A stretch of 64,000 nt of DNA from Cryptomeria japonica (Eukaryota > Streptophyta > Pinopsida > Cupressales > Cupressaceae): NCBI RefSeq assembly GCF_030272615.1, contig NC_081406.1:171142361-171206360 (forward strand). The letters run 5' to 3'. The notes beneath the pieces are model-generated. The model saw only the letters and a program-made list of their open reading frames with translations, did no database searches and was not told the origin of the DNA. This document shows, one piece after another, positions 46,746 through 56,364 of the stretch (positions within the stretch are counted from its first letter, which is position 1; each line of letters opens with the position of its first letter). Position numbers and translations under genes: made by a program.

Positions 46746-47480
46746 CCTTGACTGAATGATGTGTAGCTTGAGTGACTGTCTTCCTTGATAAAGGAACTGG
46801 GATAGAACTACTAGTGTGTGGACTACATAGGCCCTTATGCGTGTCACTTGAAGAAGTTGGGCATCCCTGATAACAAAGTTCTTTAAGGAAGCTCCATTAA
46901 AGGTCCATGATGTATCGCCAAAAGGGAAATGATGTGTGGAACAAGTGGATGAGTTATGAAGGCTTATGATTGCAAAAAGAAGTGAAAGTATGATAGCATG
47001 ATGGAGACTTAGGATCAACAAGTATGCTTTTTGACTTAAAATTTTAGAACTTTTGCCCCCGGTTATTTTGATATTAGGGGAGATCAACTCTTGTTCTTTT
47101 TCTTTCCTAGGATTTTTATCCTTGACTTTGATTTTTGTAGATTCCAATACCTTTTGATTTTGATTTGGACTAAAGGACTTCTCTTTATTTTTGAATTTTA
47201 GATTTTTCTTTTCAAAGCTTGATTTTTGATCCCCAATGAGTAAGGGCTTTTGTAATTCTTGTTGATCCAAGTTTGGAAGTGGAGTGGAAATGGAATGAGT
47301 GGATGATATGGTAAGGCTATGTGAGTTATCAAGAGGGCTAGCGATGCACTCAATAGATTCTTTGTTGGAACCATTCTTAGGAGTATTGATATCAAGAGAT
47401 GCTTGCACCACTAGAGGAGATTTGCATTCAGACTTAGTAGCCACAACACTAGGTGGTTCACACCCAATTCCTTGGCATTG
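46746..47480 (-). CDS. Novel in-frame segment with one hydrophobic helix, replacing RT-RNase H-IN
   Basis: The 248-codon open frame (46698-47444) is in the same frame as the gag-PR reading upstream, so it is probably the downstream part of that polyprotein and not a separate gene. Residues 1-70 are Ser/Pro/Leu-rich, 72-135 are Lys-rich and hydrophilic ('KFKNKEK', 'KVKDKNPRKEKEQE'), 141-162 form a strongly hydrophobic stretch ('YLLILSLHHAIILSLLFAII'), followed by Cys, His and aromatic residues ('STHHFPFGDTSWTFNG'). I recognise no family. It could be captured host sequence, an envelope-like remnant or sequence drifted from the old pol. The last 50 codons read IN sequence out of frame. Confidence 0.45.
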
Positions 47481-47689
47481 AAAATTGTTTGTAGGTTGTT
47501 CCTATTGACTGAATACCTTAGGAGATAATGGGAGTTAGTCAACATGAAATATATACTCACCACATCCTAGGTCTTTAATCTTGAACTTTTCTTTTAGCTC
47601 CGCTTGTTTGGATGTAGAAGCTTTTAAGGATTTAGGATCCACATATGTCAATGAAGGAACAACTTCACGATTGACTGGAATCGTTATTT

Positions 47690-48155
47690 CTGATCTAGGT
47701 CATAGATTGTTGCAATATATGAATGGATTTGGGTCAGCTTTGACAGTCACTTCAACTCCATTGTGTGGAAACTTGATGCATCGATGATATGTAGATGGTA
47801 CTACGCTCATCTCATGAATCCAAGGATGTCCCAAAAGTATGTTGTATGTGAGATCTAAATCAAGGACTTGACAAACCACATCCTTTGTAACTGGCCCAAC
47901 TTAAAGAGGTAAGGTGACTGTGCCTTTGGATGAACTCTCTTCGTCATCATATGCTTTAATGGTGATTTTGTTTGTAGAATTCATAGCTTTATCAGAATAT
48001 CCCAGTTGTTTAATAGTGCTCAATGTAAAAATGTTTAGACCTACTCCTCCATCTATCAGGACTCATTTTATTCAATGTTTGTGTATGAAGGCTTCAATGT
48101 GTAGTGGTGCATTATGTGGCTGACTTACGGAGGTGTCATCAGCTTTTGTGAATGT
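47690..48155 (-). pseudogene. gypsy2 aspartic protease
   Basis: The minus strand reads 'VLIDGGVGLNIFTLSTIKQLGY' in part, 'ITIKAYDDEESSSKGTV' and 'YNILLGHPWIHEMSVVPSTYH'. The catalytic motif is DGG where gypsy1 has DSG, probably a loss of activity. Two TGA codons just before it and one stop after 'TLPL' interrupt the frame. It lies in the same frame as the gag C-terminus. 47481-47689 is a short PR-to-linker stretch also alike in gypsy1 ('GCGEYIFHV' against 'GMGKYSLHS'). Confidence 0.9.
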
Positions 48156-50630
48156 AAGGGAGTCTAGAATGGAAAGGTATCCCACCATGGCTTGAAATTG
48201 GTCCACGTTTAGATTAGTAGGGATGAAAATGTCTCTCAAAGTTTTTTCAAGAATGGCTTTATGTGCAGGGGATATGCATAAGAGCTCAAGAATGGAGATG
48301 AGCACGGGTGTCTTCCCTAACTGTTCTACAAGGTCATACTCGGGCTTAGTTGATGAGGGAGCTATGTTTTTAGTTGGAGCACCTTGCAAAGTGAATTTAC
48401 CTCGATGAGTGGTAACATTGCATTCAGAGGTAGGTTCGGAAGAAGATCCAATGCCTTTTAGGACAATCTTGGGTCTTTGGGTAGAATTCTTAGGGGTTTT
48501 GTCCTTTATGATAATGGTAGAGACATAATTATCCATTGAAATGTGATTGATGGTTGAATCATAGTTATAAGATGCTCTGGTATAGTTGGTTTGGTCATCT
48601 GTGGCTTTAGCTTTTCCCTTGTCATGCTTTGGGAATGGTTCCTTAAACATTTCATGTTCTTGATTGGCTGAGTGTCCTTCAATTTCAATGTCACCTCTAT
48701 CAATGAGATCTTGTATGATGTTCTTCAGTTGATGGCAATTTCTTGTCTTATGACCCTTGCACTTATGGAATTCACAATACTCATCATCATTCCACCTATT
48801 TGGTTTCACCTTTGGCTCATATGGAGGAAAATCTGGAATAGTGATTACCTTGTTTGCCACTAGCTTTTTGAAAACCGACTCAAGTGGTTCTCCCAATGGA
48901 GTGTACTTCCTTCGCGATTTGGAAGTTGTTTGAGTATTCACCTGATTGTTTGTAGAGCTTGATCCAGAAAAAATGATTTTGGTTCATACTGAATTGGTGT
49001 CAACAACACCATCATTGACTGTGTTCTTATTTTTATTCCAAAATCTCGGCTTATCTTTTCCTTTAAAGTCATCTTTGTTTTCCTTGAATATCTTAATGAC
49101 TCCTTGTTCGATTAGGACCTTTTCTGTCACTAATCCTTTTTCAATGACGTCCTTGAAGGTAGACAAACAAGCTTTCCTTAGATCATAGCTATTGTCTTTG
49201 TTAACATTTTGGGTGAACATCTCTACCATTTGTTTTTGTGGAATTTCACAAGAGCATCTGCTGGCTAGATTTCTCCATCTTTGTAAAAATGATGAAAAAG
49301 ACTCCATCCCTTTGCTTGGTGTTGCACAAAGTAGTGACTGATATGTCTGTCTCTATGTTGTAGGAGAAATGTTGAATAAATGCCTCTGCTAAGTCACCCC
49401 ATGACTTAATTCCAGGTGGAAGTTGGGAGAACCATTCTATAGCTTGATCACCTAAGCTTTGTGGGAATAATCTCATCAAATATGTCTCTTCTGTTGCTAC
49501 CTCAATGCAAGCTATGAAAAATTGTCTTATATGTGCCTTAGGATCCCCTTTGCCTCTGTACTTATCAAATTTAGGTGTCACAAAGCGTGTAGGAAATGGA
49601 GGCATTGGAATGCTCTTGTCAAAAGGATAAGGACATATGTCTCTCATTGTGTATGTTGGCTTTGGTGTATTTATGTCCTCCATTTTCTTTTGCAAGTCCC
49701 TGATTTGTTGCTCCAAATTGCTCTTAGGTGGAGATCAACTTCTTGGACCATACCCCATGCTTGAGGCACCAATTGGAGGAGGAGCATGTTGCATAAATGG
49801 ATGATATTGATCATACACATGTTCATATGGAGGAGGTCTATAATGATGTTGCATATATGGACCACTTGGTATAGAGTCATGTTGAGGAACAAAATATCTA
49901 CTTTGTCCATGTATACCATACTCTATAGGAATGTCATGAGTTTGTTCTAGTGTGTTGCCCCCAAATTTGACATGGGGTTTCCTTATGTCCAAATTTTGAG
50001 CATGCCTTTGGATATCCAATTTCTTTGGTGGTAGGTCTTTAGCATTAGCATGTGCTTGAGTGTATTTTTCTGCATAAGACTTCTATAATGGTCTGCGAAG
50101 GTGAGTATCATATGCTTGACCATGTGTATGTGGGACCTCTGGTTTTTGAAACAAAGATGATGGTGATTCAGACACAAGATGTGGTCCTCTATTGCCTCCA
50201 CTATTAGGCCTCCTTTGATCCATGTTGGAGCGAGTTTTTTGCAAAGGTCGATTTTCCATTATTTGAGACATGTCAAAATCATGAGGTATCTTGGCTCCAC
50301 TTCACTTTGTGCCATCATTTGTAAGAAATATTGTCTATCCCTCCTCATTATTTCCTCAACCAATCTATTGAAACAGGGATCCATAATGGAGTCTTCCACT
50401 TCTGCTGAATGTATTGAAATGTTGTCCATATTGTCATTGTGTGTATCATTGTTGTTAATAGTGTTCATGTGCTCAACATTTGGAATGTTTCTATAGGCAT
50501 CCATGTCAGGTAATGTAGTATGATCAGAATTGAAAAATATATCATTGTCATACTCATAGGAACTCATGTTTGTGGACTCTTGAGCCTCTTTAGCTTCTCT
50601 CCTAGATTTTTGGGAATGAGTTTCAACCAT
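48156..50630 (-). pseudogene. gypsy2 gag
   Basis: ATG at 50630. The N-terminus (50259-50630) is rich in Asp, Asn and Met. Then come a Pro/His/Tyr-rich part (49735-50271), a gag core 'FDKYRGKGDPKAHIRQF', 'LFPQSLGDQAIEWFSQLPPGI' and 'AFIQHFSYNIETDI' (49246-49716), and the C-terminal His/Cys motif 'CEFHKCKGHKTRNCHQLK' (48072-48941). It has frameshifts near 50275 and 49300, a TAG near 50083 at a Gln position and a TGA near 49735 at an Arg position. Closely parallel to gypsy1 gag. The long N-terminal extension is better preserved here. Confidence 0.92.
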
Positions 50631-52868
50631 GAACTAGGTATTGACCAAGATGTGTGAGACTAGATGAAAATGAAAAAGAGTATGAAAGACCAAGAGTTGG
50701 ATGGAATGTAAATGAATATGAGGTTTACTTGCAATGTCCAAAGTGTAAGACCAAGTATGTATGTAGTAGAGTAGGTGTGGCTTCCAAAGAGAGGATAGTT
50801 TCTCTTGATGAGGTAAGTTGACCTTGACTCTAAGTAAGACCAACTAAGACCCAAAGGTGATAGACCTTGATGAGGGACCACTTAGAAAAATGTTGTTGTA
50901 TGTAGTGTGTTGACAAAGTATGATGAGGATAGGAAAGTGACCATTTGACTCAAGTTTAGACAAATGTGAATGTAATGTAAGGTGTAAAGCAATGATGGAC
51001 TGTGTGAGACCCAAAGACAGGTTGAATGCTAGATGAAAACTTGGAGAAACAACCTAGGAAGCTCAAGAATTCTGAAACTGACTATGTTTGTTTGCTGGAC
51101 TGTAAAGGTTTTTTCAATTTTGAACACAGACGTGTCTTTATACTGCATAGATGCGATTTCCTGACACAGACATGGTTTTGCTTAACCCAAATGCGATTCT
51201 GAGACTTTGTAAATGCAATGTTGATACCAAGAACCTAGATGCGTTGCTGCCCTTCACAGATGTGACTATACAACACAGACACAGTTATATCAGACACAGA
51301 CACGTTTCTGCAAAATTTGTGCAATTTTTTCCAATCTGTGAAGTTATTTTGTGACCAAATTTGAATGTTTGACTGTTTTTCGTGACAAGAGGGCACAATG
51401 TTGATGAGGACTCAATGTTTGCAAGTGTCTAGACAAAATGGCTCAAAGAAAAGTGTGTTGTTTGATGTAAAATTGTTTTGCATACACTTGAAGACACAAA
51501 AGACACAATGTTTTGTTGTTTGGTTTTAAATGTTTGAATGTTTAAAATAAGTCAAGCACAATTCTTATGGCTGGCGAAGACAATAGTTGTTGATCCCACA
51601 TGAGGTTTTACCCCCTAGGCTATGCTATTCAGAGTGGATACTTAGATGCTTGACCTCACTGGCTCCACCCTCGGCACTCACTTCTTGGGTCAGCCAAGCA
51701 TCAGTCCCCATGAAAACTCTCTGTGGCAAACTTTGTATCTCTACTAAGAACCATATGTGTGTGGGCCGCTACCAGAGGTCTGACCTCCTGCCCCAACAAC
51801 TAGAAGGATTTGGGCTTCTAAAACAAAAAGGTGCTAGTAAGGGCATCCGCTTGTGTGGCCATACATGCAGCACTTTCAGCTCTGTAAATACAAAAGGCTC
51901 CTAGCCAGTAGGGGTTACGCCCTATAAATGATCAAATAAATTTGATCAAACAGGTTTATGGGGAGACATAGTGTCGGTATGAACTAATCAGCACACGTTA
52001 TTCATAGTTTTCACCATGAATACAGTTATTTATAGTGGTTTGGAAGAAGATGCATTTTCTTTTGCTACCACTTGGGTCATTCTCTCCTCACTAATAGTCC
52101 TAATGACCACACGGGGAGACAGGCCCTCTAAAGATGAAACAAAAAGAGCCTATTGCTCAAGACACAAAAGACAATGGTTCAATTTTAGTGCACAAATTGA
52201 AGTGTTTGCTAGTCTATGAAAACAAGGCACACAATAAAAATCCAAAACCCTTGCCAAGGACTTGCAACAAAGATTTATTAGTAGTTTGGATTGTTTGAAA
52301 TAATTATCCCTTCCTGCAAGCACATAGGTTAGGTAATTTTTAGATCCAAAAGACTTTGTGAAAATAGGGGCCTTCAACAAAACAATTTTTCTTTCAAGAC
52401 AAGCTGCACCAATTTCGTTAGCTAGATTTACAAATGTTAGCTCAAAATAATCCAAATCTAAAAAAAAATAAAACTGAATGACTAAAAACCGAATCAATAA
52501 AACTCCAAAAATGAAATCAATGCACATAGACGTGGTTACCCCAAACACAGATGCAACTCTCTGATGCAGACGTGCGTCTGTGAAACACAGACGCAGTTTC
52601 AGAACTCAAATGCGGCTTCAGGACACAGACATGTCTAAAAACACCACAGATGTGACTAAGGAACACACGTGGTTTTCAGAATCTGCAAAAATAAAATACT
52701 GTCAAGGATGTAGACGTGATCCAAGATGTCAAAAACGCGACAGAAAACCAAAAACGCGATTCGAAAGTACGCAGACGCGAAAATACCAAAATGTTGTCGA
52801 AAACGTTAGATCTGCAACTTCAAAATACAATATCTGCAACAAGGATGTTAAATGCAAAAGGGACAAGG
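50631..52868 (-). other. gypsy2 5' leader (first copy)
   Basis: No coding frame shared with gypsy1. It contains ACACAGACGCG-type units at about 51125-51310 and 52525-52800 (roughly 19 units) and a block at about 51575-52150 that aligns with 59285-59830 of gypsy1. From 51034 rightwards it is repeated at 39058-40912. Confidence 0.85.
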
Positions 52869-52886
52869 GTCCCACCGGGCATGCCA
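52869..52886 (-). other. gypsy2 primer-binding site
   Basis: Minus strand TGGCATGCCCGGTGGGAC, 3 bp after the LTR end. Compare TGGTGCCCATCGTGGGGC in gypsy1. Both resemble the TGGCGCCCACCGTGGGGC type used by plant gypsy elements. I do not assign the tRNA with certainty. Confidence 0.8.
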
Positions 52887-52889
52887 AAA

Positions 52890-53681
52890 TGTTTACGGTG
52901 AAAATGGATACAACAATGATAATATTGAAAGACCAAATGGATTCAACCACAAAAACCCTAGCCTAACAACAACAAAGATCCACCATAACATATGAAGATT
53001 ACCTAAGACAATGCAAATCAAATGAAATCACAAAGATTATACCATCACATGTCCAATATGGTTTGAATCTCCATTCTTCCTATCTCCATTGATCTTGCTT
53101 GATATATTTGGTCTTAGATTTTATATGTGTACAAGAGCTCAACAAAGAATGGAATGTGGTTGCATGTAGGATTGCATATGAAAGTTCAAAAGCGTAGTGT
53201 AGTCAAGTAGTCAATTGATCAAGTAGTTAGGGTTTGACAATGAAGGAAGCATCTCCTTATATAGAAGACACAATATGAAATGGAGGGATAAGATTGAGAG
53301 GTGTAAAAGGAGGTCGGCTATGATTAGAGGGTAGGTAGAGAAAATAAGAAAATAATGAAAGGGGTAGGTAGTGTAGGAATTAAGAGATGAATGACATGTG
53401 TCATGGGTAGAAAAGGCTAATGACTTAATTAAATAAATAAAGATTCATTTAATTAATAGAAGCATAGGGATCAATTAAATAAATAAGATATTTATTTAAT
53501 TTAGGAAAAGGATAATTTAAATAAATAAATGTATTTATTTAAATGAGAAATAAGGCTAGAAGAGGATAAATGAATTAATTAAATAAATAAAGATTTATTT
53601 AATTAATAGAAGAATTAGGCTTAGATAATTAAATAAATAAAATATTTATTTAATTAGACATGACAATTTTAGGTGTCTACA
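52890..53681 (-). repeat. gypsy2 5' LTR
   Basis: 792 bp. Plus strand TGTTTACGGTG...TGTCTACA, thus TG...CA on either strand. Minus-strand TATA box TCTATATAAGG at 53256-53266. A/T palindromes at about 53420-53660. It ends directly against the copia3 RT. Confidence 0.93.
53256..53266 (-). promoter_or_regulatory. TATA box in gypsy2 5' LTR
   Basis: Minus strand TCTATATAAGG, a strong plant TATA match about 415 bp inside the U3 end. Confidence 0.6.
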
Positions 53682-54652
53682 ATATTGATTATTGAAGTAT
53701 CTGTTGATGACATTATTGTTGGAGGTGAAGATAAGTTGTGTAAGGAATTTGCTAACAATATGGAGAATGAGTTTGAGATGTCTATGATTGGTGAGATAAA
53801 AAATTTCTTAGGTTTGTAGATTAGGCAGGCTAACAAAGGTATTTTCATTTGTCAAACTAAGTATGCTAAGGAATTGTTGAAGAAATTTGGTATGGGAGAT
53901 TTTAAATCGGTAAGTACTGCTTTGGTTACAAGTGAGAAATTGACAAGGAAAGATGTTTCTGCACCGGTAAATTCTACAAGATACAAATCTATGATTGGAG
54001 GTCTTCTTTATTTGACTTAGACTAGGCCTGACATAATGAATGATGTTTGTATTGTATCAAGATTTTAGAGTGATCCTAGAGAAAGTCATGAGAGTACGGT
54101 GAAAATGATTTTTAGATACATACAAGTACATCAGAATATGGTTTGTGGTACCCTAAGGATGATGAATTTACTTTATGTGCATATACAAATGCTAATTGGG
54201 CTAGAGATGTTGTTGACTGAAAAATTACTTCTGATAGAGCTTTCTTTCTTGAAAAGAAGTTGGTTTCATGGATCAGCAAGAAACAATAATGTACTTCTTT
54301 ATCTACTATTGAAGCTGAGTATATTGTTGATGCTACTAATTATACACAATTTTTATGGATGAAGCAAATGTTGAAGGATATAAAGGTGGATTATGATGGA
54401 CTGGTAGTTATTCACTATGATTACTCTACTGCTATTGATATATCAAAGAATTAGGTATTTCATTCTAAAACAAAGCACATATCTATCAAGTACAACTTTT
54501 TGAAGGAAAAGGTGGAAGCAAATGAAGTTAAACTAGTTTATGTGAACACTAAAGAGTAGATTGTAGATATTTTTAATAAATTTTTGCCTAAAGAATCGTT
54601 TGAGTACTTGAGAGATAGATTGGGGGTTTCTACCCCTCTAGTAGAGACTTGA
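53682..54652 (+). pseudogene. copia3 reverse transcriptase (C-terminal part) and RNase H
   Basis: It starts at the RT palm ('VSVDDIIVGGED', catalytic Asp pair present) right after the gypsy2 LTR. It continues with 'FEMSMIGEIKNFLGL', a TAG at a Gln position, 'RYKSMIGGLLYLT', TAG at Gln, 'TRPDIMNDV', then RNase H pieces ('LSTIEAEYIVDAT', 'STAIDISKN', 'HISIKYNFLKEKVEA'), TAG at Gln in the 'KEQIVDI' context, and the end '...YLRDRLGVSTPLVET' with TGA at 54650-54652. A frame change near 54100-54230 is also present. Parallel to copia2 28326-29300. Confidence 0.92.
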
Positions 54653-54814
54653 GTGATGTGGTTTGACATCAGTTTGGTAAGCATTATCAGAGATACTATT
54701 CATTTTGGCACTAATGTGGGGATGCTACTACTGAGGGGGAGTAGTCAGCTTTGTGATCCAATGGTTTATATTTTTGTTTTGATATTTATGTCATATTTCT
54801 GGCATTGATATTTG
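54653..54814. other. copia3 3' untranslated region, polypurine tract deleted
   Basis: It contains ACTGAGGGGGAGTAG at about 54731, the counterpart of the outer purine tract in copia2. The inner AAAGGGGGAGAT tract and the LTR start TGTTGG are not found; sequence jumps into the middle of the LTR. Confidence 0.65.
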
Positions 54815-55512
54815 TTTGGTCTAAGGACGACATGTTTTGTAATTATGTAATTGGTTTATTGTCTAGTGGCCGACCTAATTATTTATGGTTGACGGTTTGT
54901 ATATATATGATGTAAGATCTCATTATAGATCTTGCTATGCGATATGGATATGTAATGTGTGAATAATGTAATATCATTCAGGCAGAAGAAATAGTCGATC
55001 ATTGGAGATTGAATTGGGTTTATGTAAGAGGATTTATTCCTCCAATATTAAGCTTAACTAGAACTGTACTCAGGCATTGGAGATGCTATCTTCATAGTTC
55101 AACACTTCTCTGGATTGTAGTCTAAATTTCTATGTAGTCAGTGAGACTCATTTTGTGATGAGAAGTGAGCTCTAGGCTATAAGCCTTATTGCAAGTGCAT
55201 GCCCCTTAATTATAATTCACACACTTACTGCAGAAGTATTATCTAACTATGGGCAAGCTTCCCACCATGGTTTTTCCCTTTACCGGGTTTTCCATGTATA
55301 AATCTCAGTGTCATGTGGATGGTATTTATTCTGTGATTATTGTTTATGCTTAATTGGTTTAACTGCTATTCTATTATTTGGTTTAAGAATTTTGGGATTA
55401 ATATTTTGGGTTATGGTATTAAAGTTTTAATTGCTAATGGGTCCTATAATCTGTGACAATTGATTCACCCCCCCTCTCTCAGTTGTCTTCCAGTTATTTG
55501 AATTATCTAACA
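54815..55512 (+). repeat. copia3 3' LTR, 5' part missing
   Basis: Aligns with about 36095-36565 and ends ...TATCTAACA. It is longer than the matching part of the 5' LTR because of insertions (for example the GGGTTTTCC... CCATGG stretch at 55262-55300, the CCATGGTTTTTCCC box that copia1 and copia2 also have). The first ~0.5 kb of the 5' LTR has no match here. Confidence 0.8.
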
Positions 55513-55517
55513 CTTAT
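55513..55517. other. Target-site duplication CTTAT, right of copia3
   Basis: Partner of CTTCT at 35591-35595 with one mismatch. The gypsy1 reading 'GNGYK' continues across it into 'IMQKMG' at 35590. Confidence 0.8.
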
Positions 55518-56364
55518 AACCATTGCCATATTGTTCTATGGGAATATTAACTTATGCAGTTGTTGTTATAGTTTCATTTTCATCTCTATACCACCAACTA
55601 AGAATGTCTTTGTCTTTGGTTTCTTCTACAAGTGTTCCAGCTCTAATAAATGCTCCAAACATTTCTACTAATTTTTTCGAGATCCATGGTTGAACATTTG
55701 TAGGCTTTCCATATGATTTATGTGAAAGTGGCAAGCTATGTAAAGAATACTTTCCCATTCCTTCATCATTTAGTTTGAGATTTTTCTCAAAGGTTTCCCA
55801 TATTTTTTCTTGAATTTCTTTGGTGGCATAGACTGATTCTCTGCTATGTGGAACTCTTGCATCTTGTGTCGGTTTCAGATTATTGCAATATTTAATAGAG
55901 TCTATGACTACAGTAACTTCTTGTCCATTATGAGGAAACTTTACACACTGGTAATATGTAGAAGGAACCACTTGCATGTCATGAATCCATGGTCTTTCTA
56001 GAAGAATGTTATAAGATAAATTCAAGTCTAAAACATGACATAATGTATTCCTTTCCATAGTTCCTATTTTGATTAGTAATACCACAGTTCCTTTAGAAGA
56101 ATGCTCTTCTTCATCATAAGCCTTAATGGTTATTTTCTTCTTTGGATCTACTGCATTTTTTGAATATCCTAAATCTTTTGTTAAACTTAATGCACAAATG
56201 TTTAAGCCAACTCCACTATCTATGAGTATGCATTTGACACGAGTTTTATGAATGGTGACTTCAACATGTAAGGGAGAATTGTGAGGGTGTTGCAAGGATG
56301 CGTCATCATTTTTAGAAAATGATAAGAAATGAGGGGCTATAAGGTGTCCCACCATGTTTTAGAA
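55518..56364 (-). pseudogene. gypsy1 aspartic protease
   Basis: A 267-codon open frame (55552-56355). Catalytic motif 'CILIDSGVGLNICALS' at about residues 43-58 with intact DSG, then 'KITIKAYDEEEHSSKGTV', 'LDLNLSYNILLERPWIHDMQVVPSTYYQCVKF' in part, and a linker 'LPLSHKSYGKP' and 'FGAFIRAGTLVEE' leading to the G-patch. The frame is open over its whole length. Upstream it is cut from gag by TAG and TAA at 56359-56367, where gypsy2 has Gln at both positions. Confidence 0.94.

Larger units (their letters stand above)
39058..53681 (-). mobile_element. gypsy2: pol-deleted Tat-like element with PMD ORF, partial tandem copy
   Basis: Minus-strand element inside copia3. From right to left: LTR 52890-53681, primer site, leader (to about 50631), gag, PR, novel in-frame segment, IN C-terminal remnant, antisense PMD ORF, polypurine tract, LTR 40916-41707, then a second primer site and leader (39058-40912) that ends abruptly in copia3. 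The LTR-to-LTR unit is 12.77 kb. RT, RNase H, aRH and the IN core are absent. The two LTRs differ at about 20 of 792 positions by eye. There is no target duplication, as expected if the left end is a deletion junction. Confidence 0.9.
35596..55512 (+). mobile_element. copia3: Ty1/copia element inside gypsy1, itself split by gypsy2
   Basis: The only plus-strand element. It has a 5' LTR (35596-36565), primer site, gag, PR, IN, then gypsy2 (39058-53681), then RT, RNase H and a truncated 3' LTR (about 54815-55512). Own length is about 5.3 kb. About 0.8 kb between the IN C-terminus and the RT palm is missing at the gypsy2 site, compared with copia2. The sequence is closest to copia2. Confidence 0.95.

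Noticed and set aside
52580-52966. A 128-codon plus-strand ORF (and similar ones at 39196, 40603, 51151, 51587)
   Set aside because: They run across the ACACAGACGCG motif array or leader, antisense to the element, and have no counterpart in gypsy1.
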